The notes: generated by a model not told the origin, from the sequence alone. Positions 41,045 to 50,490 are shown, counted from the first letter of the stretch. The stretch: DNA of 64,000 nt from Candidatus Dormiibacter sp. (GCA_025450495.1 JANWHI010000087.1:1-64000), one strand, 5' to 3'. Program-made: numbers and translations.

Positions 41045-42166
41045 TCACTCGCTCGGAGTCACCACGGCACGTCCGACGATCTGGCCGCGCTCCAGCGCCT
41101 GGTACGCATTGTTGGCCTCGGCGAGCGGAACACGCTCGGTGACCATCCGCTCGGCACGGATCAACCCCTCTGTGGCCAACCGCAGGATCTCCGGCATGTC
41201 CGACCTTGTCCTTCCCCCGTACGAACCGATCACGCGGATGCCTCGCCGGACCAGCCTGGTGATGCCGATCGACGCCGTGGTGGGGCCGGCGGCGATGCCG
41301 ATGGCCACCATCCGGCCGCCGTCGCGCACCAGGTCGAATGCCTGCTCGAATGTCTGAGGCCGCCCCAGCGCTTCGAAGGCGACGTCAACGCCCTCTCCAT
41401 CGGTGAGCTCGCGAACAGCGCTGACCACGTCCTGCTCGCTGCCATTGACGACGCTGGTCGCACCCAGGTCGGTGGCGGCCTTGAGGCGGTCGCCGCTGAT
41501 GTCCACGGCGATGATCTGCCTGGCCCCGAACGCATGCGCCAGCTGAACGAGGTTGAGACCGACACCGCCGATGGCGACCACCGCCACCGTCTCGCCGAGG
41601 CGCAGATCCGCGGCGTGCCGCACCGCACCGTACGCGGTCAGGATCGAGCAACCGTACACCGCCGACTCGACGATGGGCAGCTCGTCCGGGAGTGCGAAGA
41701 CGCCAGTTGCCGGCACCACGCAGTACTCGGCCAGCCCTGCCATCGAGTACATCCAGAGCGGCTGCCCGTCGCCGCGGCGAAGCCGCGTGGTGCCGTCGTA
41801 CAGGCATCCCCGCAGCCGGTTCAGCGCGAAGAAACGCTCGCAGAGATCGTCGCGTCCCCGCGCGCAGAATCGACAGCTGCCGCAGGGCATGATGAAAGCT
41901 CCGACGACCCGCGAGCCAACCGCGGGGGCATCCGTGTCATCAGCGACGGCCACCACCGTCCCGGAGATCTCGTGGCCGAGGACACAGGGGGTCGGGAATG
42001 CCACCTCCGCCTTGATGACGTGGAGGTCGGTGTGGCAGACCCCGCAGCCGGCCACCTTGACGAGCACCTCACCCGCCCGAGGCTGCGGGATGGGAATCTC
42101 TTCGATGGCGAGGTCTGCATGGGGCGCCGGGAGAACAGCCGCGCGCATCGTGTCGGGGGTGCTCAC
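41045..42166 (-). CDS. zinc-dependent alcohol dehydrogenase (MDR), 373 aa
   Basis: Catalytic zinc residues in 'VAGCGVCHTDLHVIK' and 'VLGHEISGTVVAV'; structural zinc cysteines in 'MPCGSCRFCARGRDDLCERF'; Rossmann motif 'VAVVAIGGVGLNLVQLAHAF' and the NAD-selective acidic residue in 'IIAVDISGDRL'. Oxidises an alcohol, or reduces an aldehyde, with NAD(H). Related in outline to 6-hydroxycyclohexenyl-carbonyl-CoA and long-chain dehydrogenases found beside CoA-transferases. GTG start overlapping the CoA-transferase stop (GTGA). Confidence 0.88.
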   Translation of the reverse strand: MSTPDTMRAAVLPAPHADLAIEEIPIPQPRAGEVLVKVAGCGVCHTDLHVIKAEVAFPTPCVLGHEISGTVVAVADDTDAPAVGSRVVGAFIMPCGSCRFCARGRDDLCERFFALNRLRGCLYDGTTRLRRGDGQPLWMYSMAGLAEYCVVPATGVFALPDELPIVESAVYGCSILTAYGAVRHAADLRLGETVAVVAIGGVGLNLVQLAHAFGARQIIAVDISGDRLKAATDLGATSVVNGSEQDVVSAVRELTDGEGVDVAFEALGRPQTFEQAFDLVRDGGRMVAIGIAAGPTTASIGITRLVRRGIRVIGSYGGRTRSDMPEILRLATEGLIRAERMVTERVPLAEANNAYQALERGQIVGRAVVTPSE

Positions 42167-43365
42167 GGCCGTTGGTCGGAGGACACCGCGGCGATCTCTG
42201 CCGGCGTGAATCCGAGCTCGGTGAGGATCTCAGCGGTGTGCGCGCCGACAGACGGCGGCTGGCGACGCAGGGTTGCTTCGCCAGAGCTGTAGCGAACTGG
42301 ATGTTTGAGGACACGCACCACTCCCGCCTCCGGGTGATCGAACTCGAGCACGGGATCGAGGAAGCGCACCGCCTCGTCCGCAAATGTCGCCGTCAGGTCA
42401 TTCACAGGGGCGCACCAGATGTCGCGCTCGCGCAAACGTGTCACCCACTCACTGGTGGTTCGCTCGCGGAAGTACGGGTCGAGCAGCATGCGAATCTCGT
42501 TGCGATGCGTGTAGGCGAGCGCCGGGTCCTCGAATGCGCGCAGCTCCTCGGGATTGCCGAGCACCTCGCTGATCGCCTTCACCGGGGCCATCGAGATCGC
42601 CAGGTGTCCGTCGGCGGTCGCGTAGAACCCGTACGGCACGGCGTGAAATGTGTCGGCGAGCGGCGCCGTGGGGCGCTCCAGCTGGGTTCCGTTGAGGTGA
42701 TAGACGACGGGCTCGGTCTGCAGGTCGAGTGCCCCCTGGACAAGCGTCACCTCGACCCGCTGGCCCTCGCCGGTGCGCTCACGACGCACCAGACAGCCGA
42801 GGATTCCCATCGCCAGCAGGCTCGCGCTGTGCTGATCCACCACGGCCGCGCCCGCCACCGTCGGACCCTGCTCGGCTGTCCCGGTGTTGGCGCCAAGTCC
42901 CGACAGCGCCTGGATGAGCAGGTCCTGGCCGGGCAGCAGCCGGTAGGGACCGTCGCTGCCGTACCCCGAACCGGACGCGTAGACGATGCCGGGGTTGGTC
43001 TGACGAACGTGCTCGTAGCCCAGCCCGAGTCGATCCATGACCCCCGGGCGAAAGTTCTCCACCACGACATCGGCGTTGTCGACCAGGCGCCGGGCCGCCA
43101 GCAGGGCCGCCGGGCTCTTGAGGTCGAGGGCCACGCTGCGCAGGTTGCGGTTGCCGAGCAGGAAGAATGCGCTGACTCCGTTGATGAACGTGTCAGCTCC
43201 GGCCCAGCTTCGTTCCCACGCCCCGCGGCCGGGTTGCTCGACCTTGATCACGTCAGCGCCCATGTCAGCGAGGTACTGGCACGTCGCCGGGCCCATCAGG
43301 AACTGCGAGAAGGCCACGATGCGGATGCCGTCGAGCAGCTGCAGGGCCTTCGGCTCCTGGGACAT
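42163..43365 (-). CDS. CaiB/BaiF class III CoA-transferase, 400 aa
   Basis: Family III fold with 'IVAFSQFLMGPATCQYLADM', '[20 protein letters not shown]', 'GNRNLRSVALDLKS', 'VVENFRPGVMDRLGLGYEHV' and the CoA-accepting Asp177 in 'AAVVDQHSAS'. It exchanges CoA between acyl-CoA and a free acid. Unlike the transferase at 26683, it lacks the FRC-specific Gly-rich loop, so the donor is probably another acyl-CoA. Its ATG shares a base with the MaoC stop. Co-directional with MaoC and SDR genes, suggesting beta-oxidation-like handling of a CoA ester. Confidence 0.88.
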   Translation of the reverse strand: MSQEPKALQLLDGIRIVAFSQFLMGPATCQYLADMGADVIKVEQPGRGAWERSWAGADTFINGVSAFFLLGNRNLRSVALDLKSPAALLAARRLVDNADVVVENFRPGVMDRLGLGYEHVRQTNPGIVYASGSGYGSDGPYRLLPGQDLLIQALSGLGANTGTAEQGPTVAGAAVVDQHSASLLAMGILGCLVRRERTGEGQRVEVTLVQGALDLQTEPVVYHLNGTQLERPTAPLADTFHAVPYGFYATADGHLAISMAPVKAISEVLGNPEELRAFEDPALAYTHRNEIRMLLDPYFRERTTSEWVTRLRERDIWCAPVNDLTATFADEAVRFLDPVLEFDHPEAGVVRVLKHPVRYSSGEATLRRQPPSVGAHTAEILTELGFTPAEIAAVSSDQRP

Positions 43366-43829
43366 CAGGTGATCAGCTGCATGATGTGCGTGGCCACGGC
43401 GACCGTGTCACCACGCTGGTTGGTGACCTCGATGGCGCCGACGGTGCGCTCTTTCTCGGGCACCACCGACGTGATCTCGTAGCTGATGGTCAGGGTGTCG
43501 CCGAAGTAGACCGGCTTGATGAAGCGAATTCGGTCGTATCCAAGCGACACCATCGGCCTCTCGAAGTCCTCGAGGATGCGCGTGGAGGTGGCCGACATGT
43601 AACCGACGATGAGCGCGCCGTGGGCAACCCGATGGCCGAGGCTCGTTTGCCTGCAGTATTCCTCGTCGACGTGGTTGGGATCCAGGTCGCCGGTGATGCC
43701 GGCGAACAGGTACACGTCCGACTCGCTGACCGTCTTGCTGAAGCTGGTGCGCTTGCCGATGGGCACGTCGGCGATGCCCACAGCAGGCGCCCGCTGCGTA
43801 CCGCTCTGCTCGCCCTCGGTCACCACCAT
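43365..43829 (-). CDS. MaoC-like (R)-specific enoyl-CoA hydratase-fold protein, 154 aa
   Basis: Hot-dog fold with the hydratase-2 motif 'GDLDPNHVDEEYCRQTSLGH' and 'RVAHGALIVGYMSA', giving catalytic Asp48 and His53, and the later 'ITSVVPEKERTVGAIEVTNQ'. Adds water across an enoyl-CoA double bond. ATG at 43829 overlaps the SDR gene by 10 nt; GTG codons just inside are possible alternatives. Flanked by an SDR and a CoA-transferase, consistent with sequential hydration and oxidation. Confidence 0.85.
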   Translation of the reverse strand: MVVTEGEQSGTQRAPAVGIADVPIGKRTSFSKTVSESDVYLFAGITGDLDPNHVDEEYCRQTSLGHRVAHGALIVGYMSATSTRILEDFERPMVSLGYDRIRFIKPVYFGDTLTISYEITSVVPEKERTVGAIEVTNQRGDTVAVATHIMQLIT

Positions 43830-44569
43830 GAGCTCCCCGCGGTGATGCCACCATCGACGAACACCGTCTGGCCGGTGATGAAACGCGCACCTTCCGAGGC
43901 GAGGAAGGCGACCACGTCGGCGACGTCCTCGGGAGTCCCGATCCGGCCCAGCGGCGTGTTCTCGATCGTCGCCGCCGCGCGCTCTGGATACTCGTTCATG
44001 TAGGCCTCCGTCAATGGCGTCCTGATGATCCCCGGCCCGACGGCGTTGACGTTGACGCCTCTGGGTCCCCACTCGATTGCCAGCGAGCGAACCAGGCCGC
44101 TCAATCCTGCCTTGGTCGCAGTGTAGGCAGCGCGAAGGTCCATGCCGTGGATGGCCACGGCCGACGCGGTGACGACGACGCGGCCGCCGGGGCGCGCGAA
44201 CAGCAGCGGGCCGAACACCTGGCACGTGACAAACACTCCGTAGAGGTTGGTGTCGATCATGTCGCGGAGCTGTGCATCCTCGAGGTCGAGAGCCTTGCCC
44301 CGTGTGTTGACGCCGGCGTTGGGCACGAGGATGTCGATCCCGTCCAGGCGGTCGCGGATGGATTCCAGCGCGGCGCGGTCGCGGACGTCGGCGAACTCCG
44401 CACAAACGCGGTCATCACCGGCGAACTCCGACTGGATCTCGGCGATCTGGTCCCTGGCGTTGCTCACCGCGATGACGCTGGCGCCCCGCTGATGCAGCGC
44501 ACGGGTGATTGCCAGGCCGATGCCGCGAGTGCCGCCGGTCACCAGCGCGGTGCGGCCTTCGAGTCTCAT
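43820..44569 (-). CDS. short-chain dehydrogenase/reductase, 249 aa
   Basis: Classical SDR: cofactor motif 'LVTGGTRGIGLAI', 'ILVPNAGVN', Ser in 'VVVTASAVAIHG', catalytic 'YTATK', and 'VGPGIIRTPL'. It ends with the unusual 'FVDGGITAGSSWW', nearly the same as the SDR at 57642-58457 (FVDGGLSAGDSWW), so the two are paralogues. NAD(P)-dependent oxidation of a hydroxyacyl or sugar-type alcohol. ATGA overlap with the preceding luciferase-like gene. Confidence 0.9.
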   Translation of the reverse strand: MRLEGRTALVTGGTRGIGLAITRALHQRGASVIAVSNARDQIAEIQSEFAGDDRVCAEFADVRDRAALESIRDRLDGIDILVPNAGVNTRGKALDLEDAQLRDMIDTNLYGVFVTCQVFGPLLFARPGGRVVVTASAVAIHGMDLRAAYTATKAGLSGLVRSLAIEWGPRGVNVNAVGPGIIRTPLTEAYMNEYPERAAATIENTPLGRIGTPEDVADVVAFLASEGARFITGQTVFVDGGITAGSSWW

Positions 44570-45582
44570 GGGGACGGTGCCCCTTTCGGCTCAACCTTCT
44601 TGAACGGCTCGAGGATGTGCTTGGCGAAGAGCTCGAGCTGGTCGAGATCGGCGGTCATGGTGTGCAGGAAGATGTGCTCGACGCCGGCGTCGACACGAGC
44701 CTGGATGCGCTGCTGGATCTTGTCGATGGTGCCGGTCAGGTACACGGTCTCGATGTAGTCCCAAGGCCTCTCATCGGAGACCACGCCGAGCAGGTGGCGC
44801 TTCTGCTCGTCGATGACCTCGTCGTGGTTGGTCGTCTCGGTGAGCCAGCAGAAGTTCTCGTGGGCGATCGCGAAGCCGGTCTGCGCGCGGGAGCGGCCGC
44901 GACGGATCAGCTCGTCGTCGATGACCTTCAGGTCCTCGGCGATCTGCCGCGGTTCGGCTGTCGGCCGGGCGATCCAGCCGTCCCACCGGCAGATCCGATC
45001 CAGGACCTTCGGCGCCATCTGCGCCTGGTCGGGGGAGGCCTCGTGCGCGAGTTGCTGGCCGCCGGCCGCCCACACCGGCGGAACGTGGCTCAGCGGCTCC
45101 ACGGTGATGTCGTGCATGTTGTAGTGCGCACCCTCGAAGGTCACGTGCGCACCCCTGAGCAGTTGCATCGACGCCTCGAGCACCTCGTCGGTGCGGGCTC
45201 CGCGCTGCTGCCGCGTTCCTCCGGTGGACTCGAACTCCGGCGGGTACCACCCAGTGCCGATGCCGTAGATGAAGCGTCCGCCGCTGAGGTGTTGCAGGGT
45301 TGCGATCTCCTTGGCGAGGACGACCGGCTGCCTGGTGGGGAGCACCAGCACGGAGGTCCCCAGCTGCACACGTTCGGTGACGGCGGCGACGTGCGCCAGC
45401 GTGATCATCGGCTCGGTCCAGCTGACCCTGTAGAAGCGGGTGGCGGTGAGCAGGTGGTCGGTGATGAACAACGAGTCGAACCCCAGCTCCTCCGCCCGGG
45501 TGGCGAAACGGCGGATCTGGGCGCCGTGCTGCGCGGTCTGCCCGGGCAGCAGGTAGGAGGGGACGAACACTCCGACCTTCAT
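44566..45582 (-). CDS. luciferase-like (LLM class, F420-type) oxidoreductase, 338 aa
   Basis: Bacterial-luciferase TIM barrel: 'MKVGVFVPSYLLPGQTAQHG', 'GFDSLFITDHLLTATRFYRV', 'LGTSVLVLPTRQPVVLAKEI' with 'ATLQHLSGGRFIYGIGTGWY', and 'QRGARTDEVLEASMQLL'. This layout is the TIGR03619-like F420-dependent group, although FMNH2 use cannot be excluded. Hydride transfer or monooxygenation. It follows a DapA-like gene with ATGA overlap, and the same gene pair occurs again at 53424-51470. Confidence 0.85.
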   Translation of the reverse strand: MKVGVFVPSYLLPGQTAQHGAQIRRFATRAEELGFDSLFITDHLLTATRFYRVSWTEPMITLAHVAAVTERVQLGTSVLVLPTRQPVVLAKEIATLQHLSGGRFIYGIGTGWYPPEFESTGGTRQQRGARTDEVLEASMQLLRGAHVTFEGAHYNMHDITVEPLSHVPPVWAAGGQQLAHEASPDQAQMAPKVLDRICRWDGWIARPTAEPRQIAEDLKVIDDELIRRGRSRAQTGFAIAHENFCWLTETTNHDEVIDEQKRHLLGVVSDERPWDYIETVYLTGTIDKIQQRIQARVDAGVEHIFLHTMTADLDQLELFAKHILEPFKKVEPKGAPSP

Positions 45583-46529
45583 CGCGCCGCCTCCGCGAGA
45601 GCCGCCGGCTCGTCCAGCTCGCCGGCGATGCGCATCGCCGCCCGGATGCGCTCCCTCTCCTGGTCGGAAATCGGCAGCAGCGGCTCGCGCACGGTTTCGC
45701 CCTCGAGCACGCCCTGCATGACCAGCGCAGCCTTGGCACGGGCGCGGTAGCCGCGGACGGGGGCGGCGAAGATCTCGTTGACCAGCGGGGTGAGCCGATC
45801 CATGATCGCGCGCGCTTGCGCGTGCCGGCCGGCCAGCGCGTGCTCGATGAGCTCGACCTGCTGCCGCGTTGCCACCGCGCCGAAGCCGATGAGCGCTCCC
45901 TCCGCTCCCAACAGAAACGATTCGTAGATGAAGTTGTCGTTGCCGGTGAGAATTGTGCAGTCCGGACGCGCCGCCTTCACCGCATCGCGGGTCCTGACAA
46001 AGAGCTGTGGATCAAAGGAAGCCTCCTTGATGGCGGCGACATCGGTCACCAGGCACAGCTTTGCCAGCAGCTCCGGCAGGAAGTTGACGCCGCCGAGCGC
46101 TGGCTGGAGCACGAAGAGGATCAGGGGCAGCCCGGTGGCATCGCCGATCGCAGCGTGGTAGCGAACCGCCACCTCCGCGTCGAGCGGCGCTCCCTGAAAC
46201 GCCGAGATCGGGAAGACCAGCAGCCCGGCGGCCCCGACCCGCTTGAAGTCTTGGGCCAGCGTCACCGCCTGGCTGGTGAACTGCGCGCCGAGGCCGGCGA
46301 CGACGGGCACCTGACCGCCCACCTCGTCGATGACCACCTCGAGGACGCGCAGACGCTCGTCCGGCCAGAGGTGCGGGCCCTCGCCCGTGTCGACGTTGAT
46401 GGCCAGCGCCTTTGGCTTGGCCGCGACCACGTGTCGGATGTAGCGACGAAGCCCGGGCTCGTCGATCTCCGCGTTGACGGTCATGGGAAGGACCGTCGCC
46501 GGAATCAAACCCGCGAGGTCAAGCTTCAT
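45579..46529 (-). CDS. dihydrodipicolinate synthase (NAL superfamily)-like protein, 316 aa
   Basis: TIM barrel with Schiff-base Lys168 in 'DVAAIKEASFD', 'ATVLPMTVNAEIDEPGLRRY', 'INVDTGEGPHLWPDERLRVL' and 'FPISAFQGAPLD'. At the usual catalytic Tyr (LYNVP in DapA) the sequence is 'LPLILFVLQPALGG', i.e. Phe139. Without that Tyr, standard pyruvate aldol chemistry is doubtful; a hydratase/lyase role through the Schiff base is possible. The normal [ST]-T-G motif also reads NVDTGE. Paralogue of the protein at 52489. ATGA overlap with the luciferase-like gene. Confidence 0.85.
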   Translation of the reverse strand: MKLDLAGLIPATVLPMTVNAEIDEPGLRRYIRHVVAAKPKALAINVDTGEGPHLWPDERLRVLEVVIDEVGGQVPVVAGLGAQFTSQAVTLAQDFKRVGAAGLLVFPISAFQGAPLDAEVAVRYHAAIGDATGLPLILFVLQPALGGVNFLPELLAKLCLVTDVAAIKEASFDPQLFVRTRDAVKAARPDCTILTGNDNFIYESFLLGAEGALIGFGAVATRQQVELIEHALAGRHAQARAIMDRLTPLVNEIFAAPVRGYRARAKAALVMQGVLEGETVREPLLPISDQERERIRAAMRIAGELDEPAALAEAAR

Positions 46530-46600
46530 GGTTCTCCTGCATGAGTTCGCAGACGCGAGCCCGGAGTCCGAAGGCTCCGGGCCGCGCCGTCGAGTGCTGT

Positions 46601-47881
46601 CTACTTGGTGGCCGTGCTCAGTTGATCGGCCGTGAAGGTCTTCTGGATCTGCTCGTTGCCCTGCAGGTCCACCTGCACAGCGTCGAAGGGTCCGAAGACG
46701 TTGTGGTACTGGTTGAAGTCCATCGGCCCGCTGGCGCCTTCGAAGTTGATCTTCTTGCCGGCCTTGAGGTCGGCGACCGCGGTTGCCCAGTCGGAGACCT
46801 TGTCTCCCGGTGGGTTGGAGATCTGCGTGATGGCGTTGGTCATCGCCTGCGGATCGGTGCTTCCGGCCTGTTCGATCGCCAGCGCCAGGACCATCACCGA
46901 GTCGTATGCGTAGTTGGCGTTGGCCAGTGGCTGGTGGCTGTAGACCTTGGCGTACCAGGTGTTGAAGACAGAGCCGCCGCCACCCGGCTCCGAGCCGCCG
47001 ACCAGCGAGACCAGATGCGCATGCGCCACCGGGATGCCAATTGCATTGTTGTAGTCACTGCCGGTGGTCGAGTCCGTTCCGATGAACGGGATCGCGTAGT
47101 TGTTGGCCTCATGGAAGTTGGAGAAAAGGGTGCCGGCGGTGACCGGGTCCTGGTGGGTGAAGATCACGTCGGGGTGGGCGTCGATGGCGCGCTGGACCTC
47201 CGAGCGGTACGACGACTGGCCGACGGTGAGGTCGATCGCCGCGAGCACGTGGCCACCCAGCTTCTCGAACTCCTGTTGGAGAACCGGCTTGAGCGTCTGG
47301 GCGGAAGCCTCCGTCGAGAACATGATCACCGCGTTCTTGTAGCCCTTGCTGATGGCGTACAGCGCCATCGCCACTCCCTCCTGGGAGTCAGAGGGGCTGC
47401 CGCGCCAGACCCACTTGTCGCTGAGCTTGTCGAAGTCCGTGGAGCCCCCCTGGAACATGTCGGGAATGTGGAAGCGGTCGATGATCGGCTGGGTCGCGCC
47501 GATCTCCGGCGTCTGCGGCCCGATGATGCCCACCACATGGTCGACGTTGATGAGCTTCTGCAGCGCGGCCACGGCGTCGATCGGGTCGCTCAGCTCATCG
47601 CCGTTGGAGATCTGAACCTTCTGGCCCAGGATCCCACCGCTGTCGTTGATCTCCTTGAGCGCGACCTGGCAGCCCTCGTTGAACGCCTGTCCGAAGGTGG
47701 CCTCCGATCCGGTGAATCCGGCGAGGTCGCCGAGGACCACGGGTCCGCTGAGAGTCGCGTTGGCGCCGCTGCCGCCACCGCCGTTGCCACCGCTGCCATT
47801 GGCGCTGCCACATGCGGCGAGCAGAAGCCCGCTCGCACACAGCGCGACCGTGATGCGGTGCCTGCGTCGTGGAACCTTCAT
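46601..47881 (-). CDS. branched-chain amino acid-type ABC transporter binding lipoprotein (LivJ/K-like), 426 aa
   Basis: Signal peptide with lipobox LAAC, a Gly/Ser linker, then Peripla_BP_6 blocks: 'VVLGDLAGFTGSEATFGQAF', 'GCQVALKEINDSGGILGQKV', 'VVGIIGPQTPEIGATQPII' and 'TYRSE'-like 'QSSYRSEVQRAIDAHPDVIF'. Captures an amino acid, amide, urea or aromatic acid; ligand not readable. GAGGAG lies 8 nt before the ATG. It follows the LivF-type gene by 71 nt and precedes the DapA-like gene by 71 nt in the same orientation. Confidence 0.88.
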   Translation of the reverse strand: MKVPRRRHRITVALCASGLLLAACGSANGSGGNGGGGSGANATLSGPVVLGDLAGFTGSEATFGQAFNEGCQVALKEINDSGGILGQKVQISNGDELSDPIDAVAALQKLINVDHVVGIIGPQTPEIGATQPIIDRFHIPDMFQGGSTDFDKLSDKWVWRGSPSDSQEGVAMALYAISKGYKNAVIMFSTEASAQTLKPVLQQEFEKLGGHVLAAIDLTVGQSSYRSEVQRAIDAHPDVIFTHQDPVTAGTLFSNFHEANNYAIPFIGTDSTTGSDYNNAIGIPVAHAHLVSLVGGSEPGGGGSVFNTWYAKVYSHQPLANANYAYDSVMVLALAIEQAGSTDPQAMTNAITQISNPPGDKVSDWATAVADLKAGKKINFEGASGPMDFNQYHNVFGPFDAVQVDLQGNEQIQKTFTADQLSTATK

Positions 47882-47952
47882 GTCGTGATCTCCTCGAGTG
47901 AATGGGCGTCGGATGTGCTGCGTGCCGTCGATCTGGTTGCGGAAGTTCTCTG

Positions 47953-48741
47953 CTACGCGGTCACCTCCGCTGGGGTGTGCCCGTCGCCGCCGGCAGCTGC
48001 TGCCTTGCCGATGTACAGCTCGCCGATCTCCGGGTTGTCGAGGATCTCGCGCCCCGTTCCGTCGAGGCGGTTCTCGCCCAACACGAGCACGTAGCCCCAG
48101 TCGCATTCCGCCAGCGCGCGCCGCGTGTTCTGCTCGACAAGCACGATGGCGACGCCGGTCTGCTTGATGGCGTGGATGTGGTCCCAGACCACGTGCTCGT
48201 ACCGCGGCGAGAGGCCGGCGGTGGGCTCGTCGACAAGCAGCACCGAGGGGTCCGCCATCAGCGCACGCGCCAGTGCGAGCAGGTTGCGCTGGCCCCCACT
48301 CAGAGTGCGCGCAGGGCGCTTCAGCGCGCCGCGGAGGTCGGGGAACAGTTCGCAGAGCTGCTCCGCCTTCTGCCTGACGCCCTGTCGCCGCACGATACCG
48401 CCCATCTCCAGGTTCTCCATCACCGTCAGCGATGGGAAGACGTTGGCGAGCTGGGGGACGTAGGCCAGGCCCTGCCGCACCAGCCTGTTCGCCGGTTGCC
48501 CGGTGACATCTCGCCCACCGAGCACGACCCGCCCGGTGGTGGCACGGATGACGCCGGCGACAACCTTCAGGAGAGTGGATTTGCCAGCCCCGTTGGGACC
48601 GACCAGCACGCTGATCTCACCGGCCCGGGCAGCAAGATGCACATTCTTGATGATCGGCACGTTGTTGTAGCCGGCTGTCACCCCGTCCACCAGCAGCGCT
48701 CCGTCCAGCTCACGCAACGGTGACGACTCCGAGGTACGCAT
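47953..48741 (-). CDS. livF: Liv-type ABC transporter ATPase (LivF), 262 aa
   Basis: Walker A 'GPNGAGKSTLLK', 'GLAYVPQLANVFPSLTVMEN', signature 'TLSGGQRNLLALARALMADP', Walker B 'VLLVDEPTAGLSP' and 'VLVEQNTRRAL', the typical LivF set. Start at MRTSESSPL, which overlaps the LivG-type gene by 32 nt; a further upstream ATG adds only shadow residues. Energises uptake with LivG. Here the full chain is longer than compact LivF proteins only by its tail. Confidence 0.9.
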   Translation of the reverse strand: MRTSESSPLRELDGALLVDGVTAGYNNVPIIKNVHLAARAGEISVLVGPNGAGKSTLLKVVAGVIRATTGRVVLGGRDVTGQPANRLVRQGLAYVPQLANVFPSLTVMENLEMGGIVRRQGVRQKAEQLCELFPDLRGALKRPARTLSGGQRNLLALARALMADPSVLLVDEPTAGLSPRYEHVVWDHIHAIKQTGVAIVLVEQNTRRALAECDWGYVLVLGENRLDGTGREILDNPEIGELYIGKAAAAGGDGHTPAEVTA

Positions 48742-49486
48742 CGAGAACCGCTGGGTCGTTGCGGAGCACGTCCATGGTGCCACTGGCGATGGGCGTGCCG
48801 AGCGCCATCACGATGGCGATGTCGCAGGTTTCCTCAACGAAGGTGAGGTTGTGCTCGACGATGACCAGGGTGATCCCCGACGCACGGAGGTAACCGACGG
48901 CGTCGGTGATGTGCCGAACGAGGACGGGATTGACCCCGGCGAGCGGCTCGTCGAGGAGCGCCAGCCGGGGTCGTGCCATCATGATCCTGGCGAACTCGAG
49001 CAGTCGCTTCTGGCCGCCGCTCAGCTCGCCCGCGCGGTGGTCGCGCAACGCCAGCAGACCGAGGTCGGCGAGGATCACCCTGGCGCGTTGCCGGTCCTGG
49101 CGATCGGAGCGCTTGATCTGTCGCCCCATGAACAGCGAACGCCACACCGAGTCACGTCCCGCCGAGGGCGCGGCCACCAACATGTTCTCCATGACCGACA
49201 GGGAGCTCCACTCGCGAGTGGTCTGAAAGGTGCGAATCAGCCCGCGCGCCGACACCTGGTCAGGTGGGCGGCCGGTGATCACCTCGCCCGCGAAACGCAC
49301 CTCGCCGGAGTCGGGTCGGTGAAATCCGGACAGGAGGTTGACCGTCGTGCTCTTGCCCGCACCATTGGAGCCGATCAGCCCGGTGATCGAGCCCTCCGCA
49401 ACCGTGAACGAACAGTTGCGCACGGCCTCGACCCCACCGAAGTGCTTGGACAACCCGGTGACCTCCAGGATCGGCGCAGCGTTCAT
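48710..49486 (-). CDS. livG: Liv-type ABC transporter ATPase (LivG), 258 aa
   Basis: 'LSKHFGGVEAVRNCSFTVAE', Walker A 'GSNGAGKSTTVN', LivG-specific 'GLIRTFQTTREWSSLSVMEN', signature 'ELSGGQKRLLEFARIMMARP', Walker B 'LALLDEPLAGVNP' and switch 'VIVEHNLTFVEE'. Heterodimer partner of LivF. The ATG overlaps the LivM-type stop as ATGA. Confidence 0.92.
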   Translation of the reverse strand: MNAAPILEVTGLSKHFGGVEAVRNCSFTVAEGSITGLIGSNGAGKSTTVNLLSGFHRPDSGEVRFAGEVITGRPPDQVSARGLIRTFQTTREWSSLSVMENMLVAAPSAGRDSVWRSLFMGRQIKRSDRQDRQRARVILADLGLLALRDHRAGELSGGQKRLLEFARIMMARPRLALLDEPLAGVNPVLVRHITDAVGYLRASGITLVIVEHNLTFVEETCDIAIVMALGTPIASGTMDVLRNDPAVLDAYLGVVTVA

Positions 49487-50490
49487 GTGAGCTGCGCGGT
49501 GGCCGGAGCCGCCGGGGCACGACTGGTGGTGCCTTTGTCGTCGTCGCGGTTGCTGTCCTTGTCACGGGGCTCGGGAAGGATTCCCTCGGGGCGGAATCGC
49601 AGCACCAGGATGATGATCAGCCCGGCAACGACGCCGCGCAGGGCTTCGTTGGCGTCCGGGTTGCCCGGGATCGGCGGGATGAAGCGCGTGGTCTCGGAGA
49701 TCACGCCGGTGAACAGGAACACACCGAGAATCGCTCCGAGCGTGTTGCCGGTGCCCCCGAGGAAGATCGCTGTGTACAGGATGAACGTCTCTCCAGGGGT
49801 CCACCCTGCCGGGTTGAAAGCACCGATGAAATGCGCGAGCAGAGCGCCGCCGAAGCCCGCGATCAGGGACCCGAGGATGAAGGCCTTGAGCTTGAACCGG
49901 AAGACCGGTCGCGCGAACGCCTGCGCCGCAAGCTCGTCGTCGCGGATGGCGCGCAGGGTGCGCCCGAACGGGCTGCGAAACAGGTGGCGCGCCAGCAGAT
50001 ACACCCCGAGCAGCGCGACCAGGCAGAGGGCCAGGTAGAAGAATGTGTACTGCTCGGGCGTCAATGGAAGCTGGTCGGCGAAGGGCTGCGGGATGCCGAA
50101 CAACCCGACCTGGCCGCCGAAGATGCCCCGGTTCTGGGCGATGACCTGGTAGATGACCAGCCCCATCGACAGGGTGACGATGGCGAAATAGTCAGAGCGC
50201 AGTCTGCGCAACGCCAGCGCGCCGACGACCGCGCCCAGCGCCCCTGCGGCCAGGGTCCCACCCAGAGCAGCGACGGGAAACGGCAGCTGCAGGCTGAGCA
50301 GGTACGTCTGCTGGTGCGCGTACACGGGCGGCCCGATGGTGAGTCCCGCGGACACGTACGCGCCCACCGCCATGAACGTGATGTAGGTTAGGTTGAGCAT
50401 TCCTGCCCAGCCCCACTGCACGTTCAGGCCGATGGCGAGGATCGAGAAGATCGACACCAGGGTGAGCGTGGAGACGAGGTAATCGATCAT
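49483..50490 (-). CDS. livM: Liv-type ABC transporter permease (LivM), 335 aa
   Basis: Multi-span permease with 'LAIGLNVQWGWAGMLNLTYI', 'LRSDYFAIVTLSMGLVIYQV', 'FGRTLRAIRDDELAAQAF' and 'LGGTGNTLGAILGVFLFTGV', all typical of LivM. Charged C-terminal tail with Asp/Asn/Arg residues. ATGA overlaps at both ends show strict co-translation with LivH and LivG. Confidence 0.9.
   Translation of the reverse strand: MIDYLVSTLTLVSIFSILAIGLNVQWGWAGMLNLTYITFMAVGAYVSAGLTIGPPVYAHQQTYLLSLQLPFPVAALGGTLAAGALGAVVGALALRRLRSDYFAIVTLSMGLVIYQVIAQNRGIFGGQVGLFGIPQPFADQLPLTPEQYTFFYLALCLVALLGVYLLARHLFRSPFGRTLRAIRDDELAAQAFARPVFRFKLKAFILGSLIAGFGGALLAHFIGAFNPAGWTPGETFILYTAIFLGGTGNTLGAILGVFLFTGVISETTRFIPPIPGNPDANEALRGVVAGLIIILVLRFRPEGILPEPRDKDSNRDDDKGTTSRAPAAPATAQLT

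Noticed and set aside
46541..48094. Plus-strand open frame opposite the Liv binding protein
   Set aside because: Opposite strand has a lipobox and Peripla_BP_6 blocks; the plus frame lacks recognisable features.
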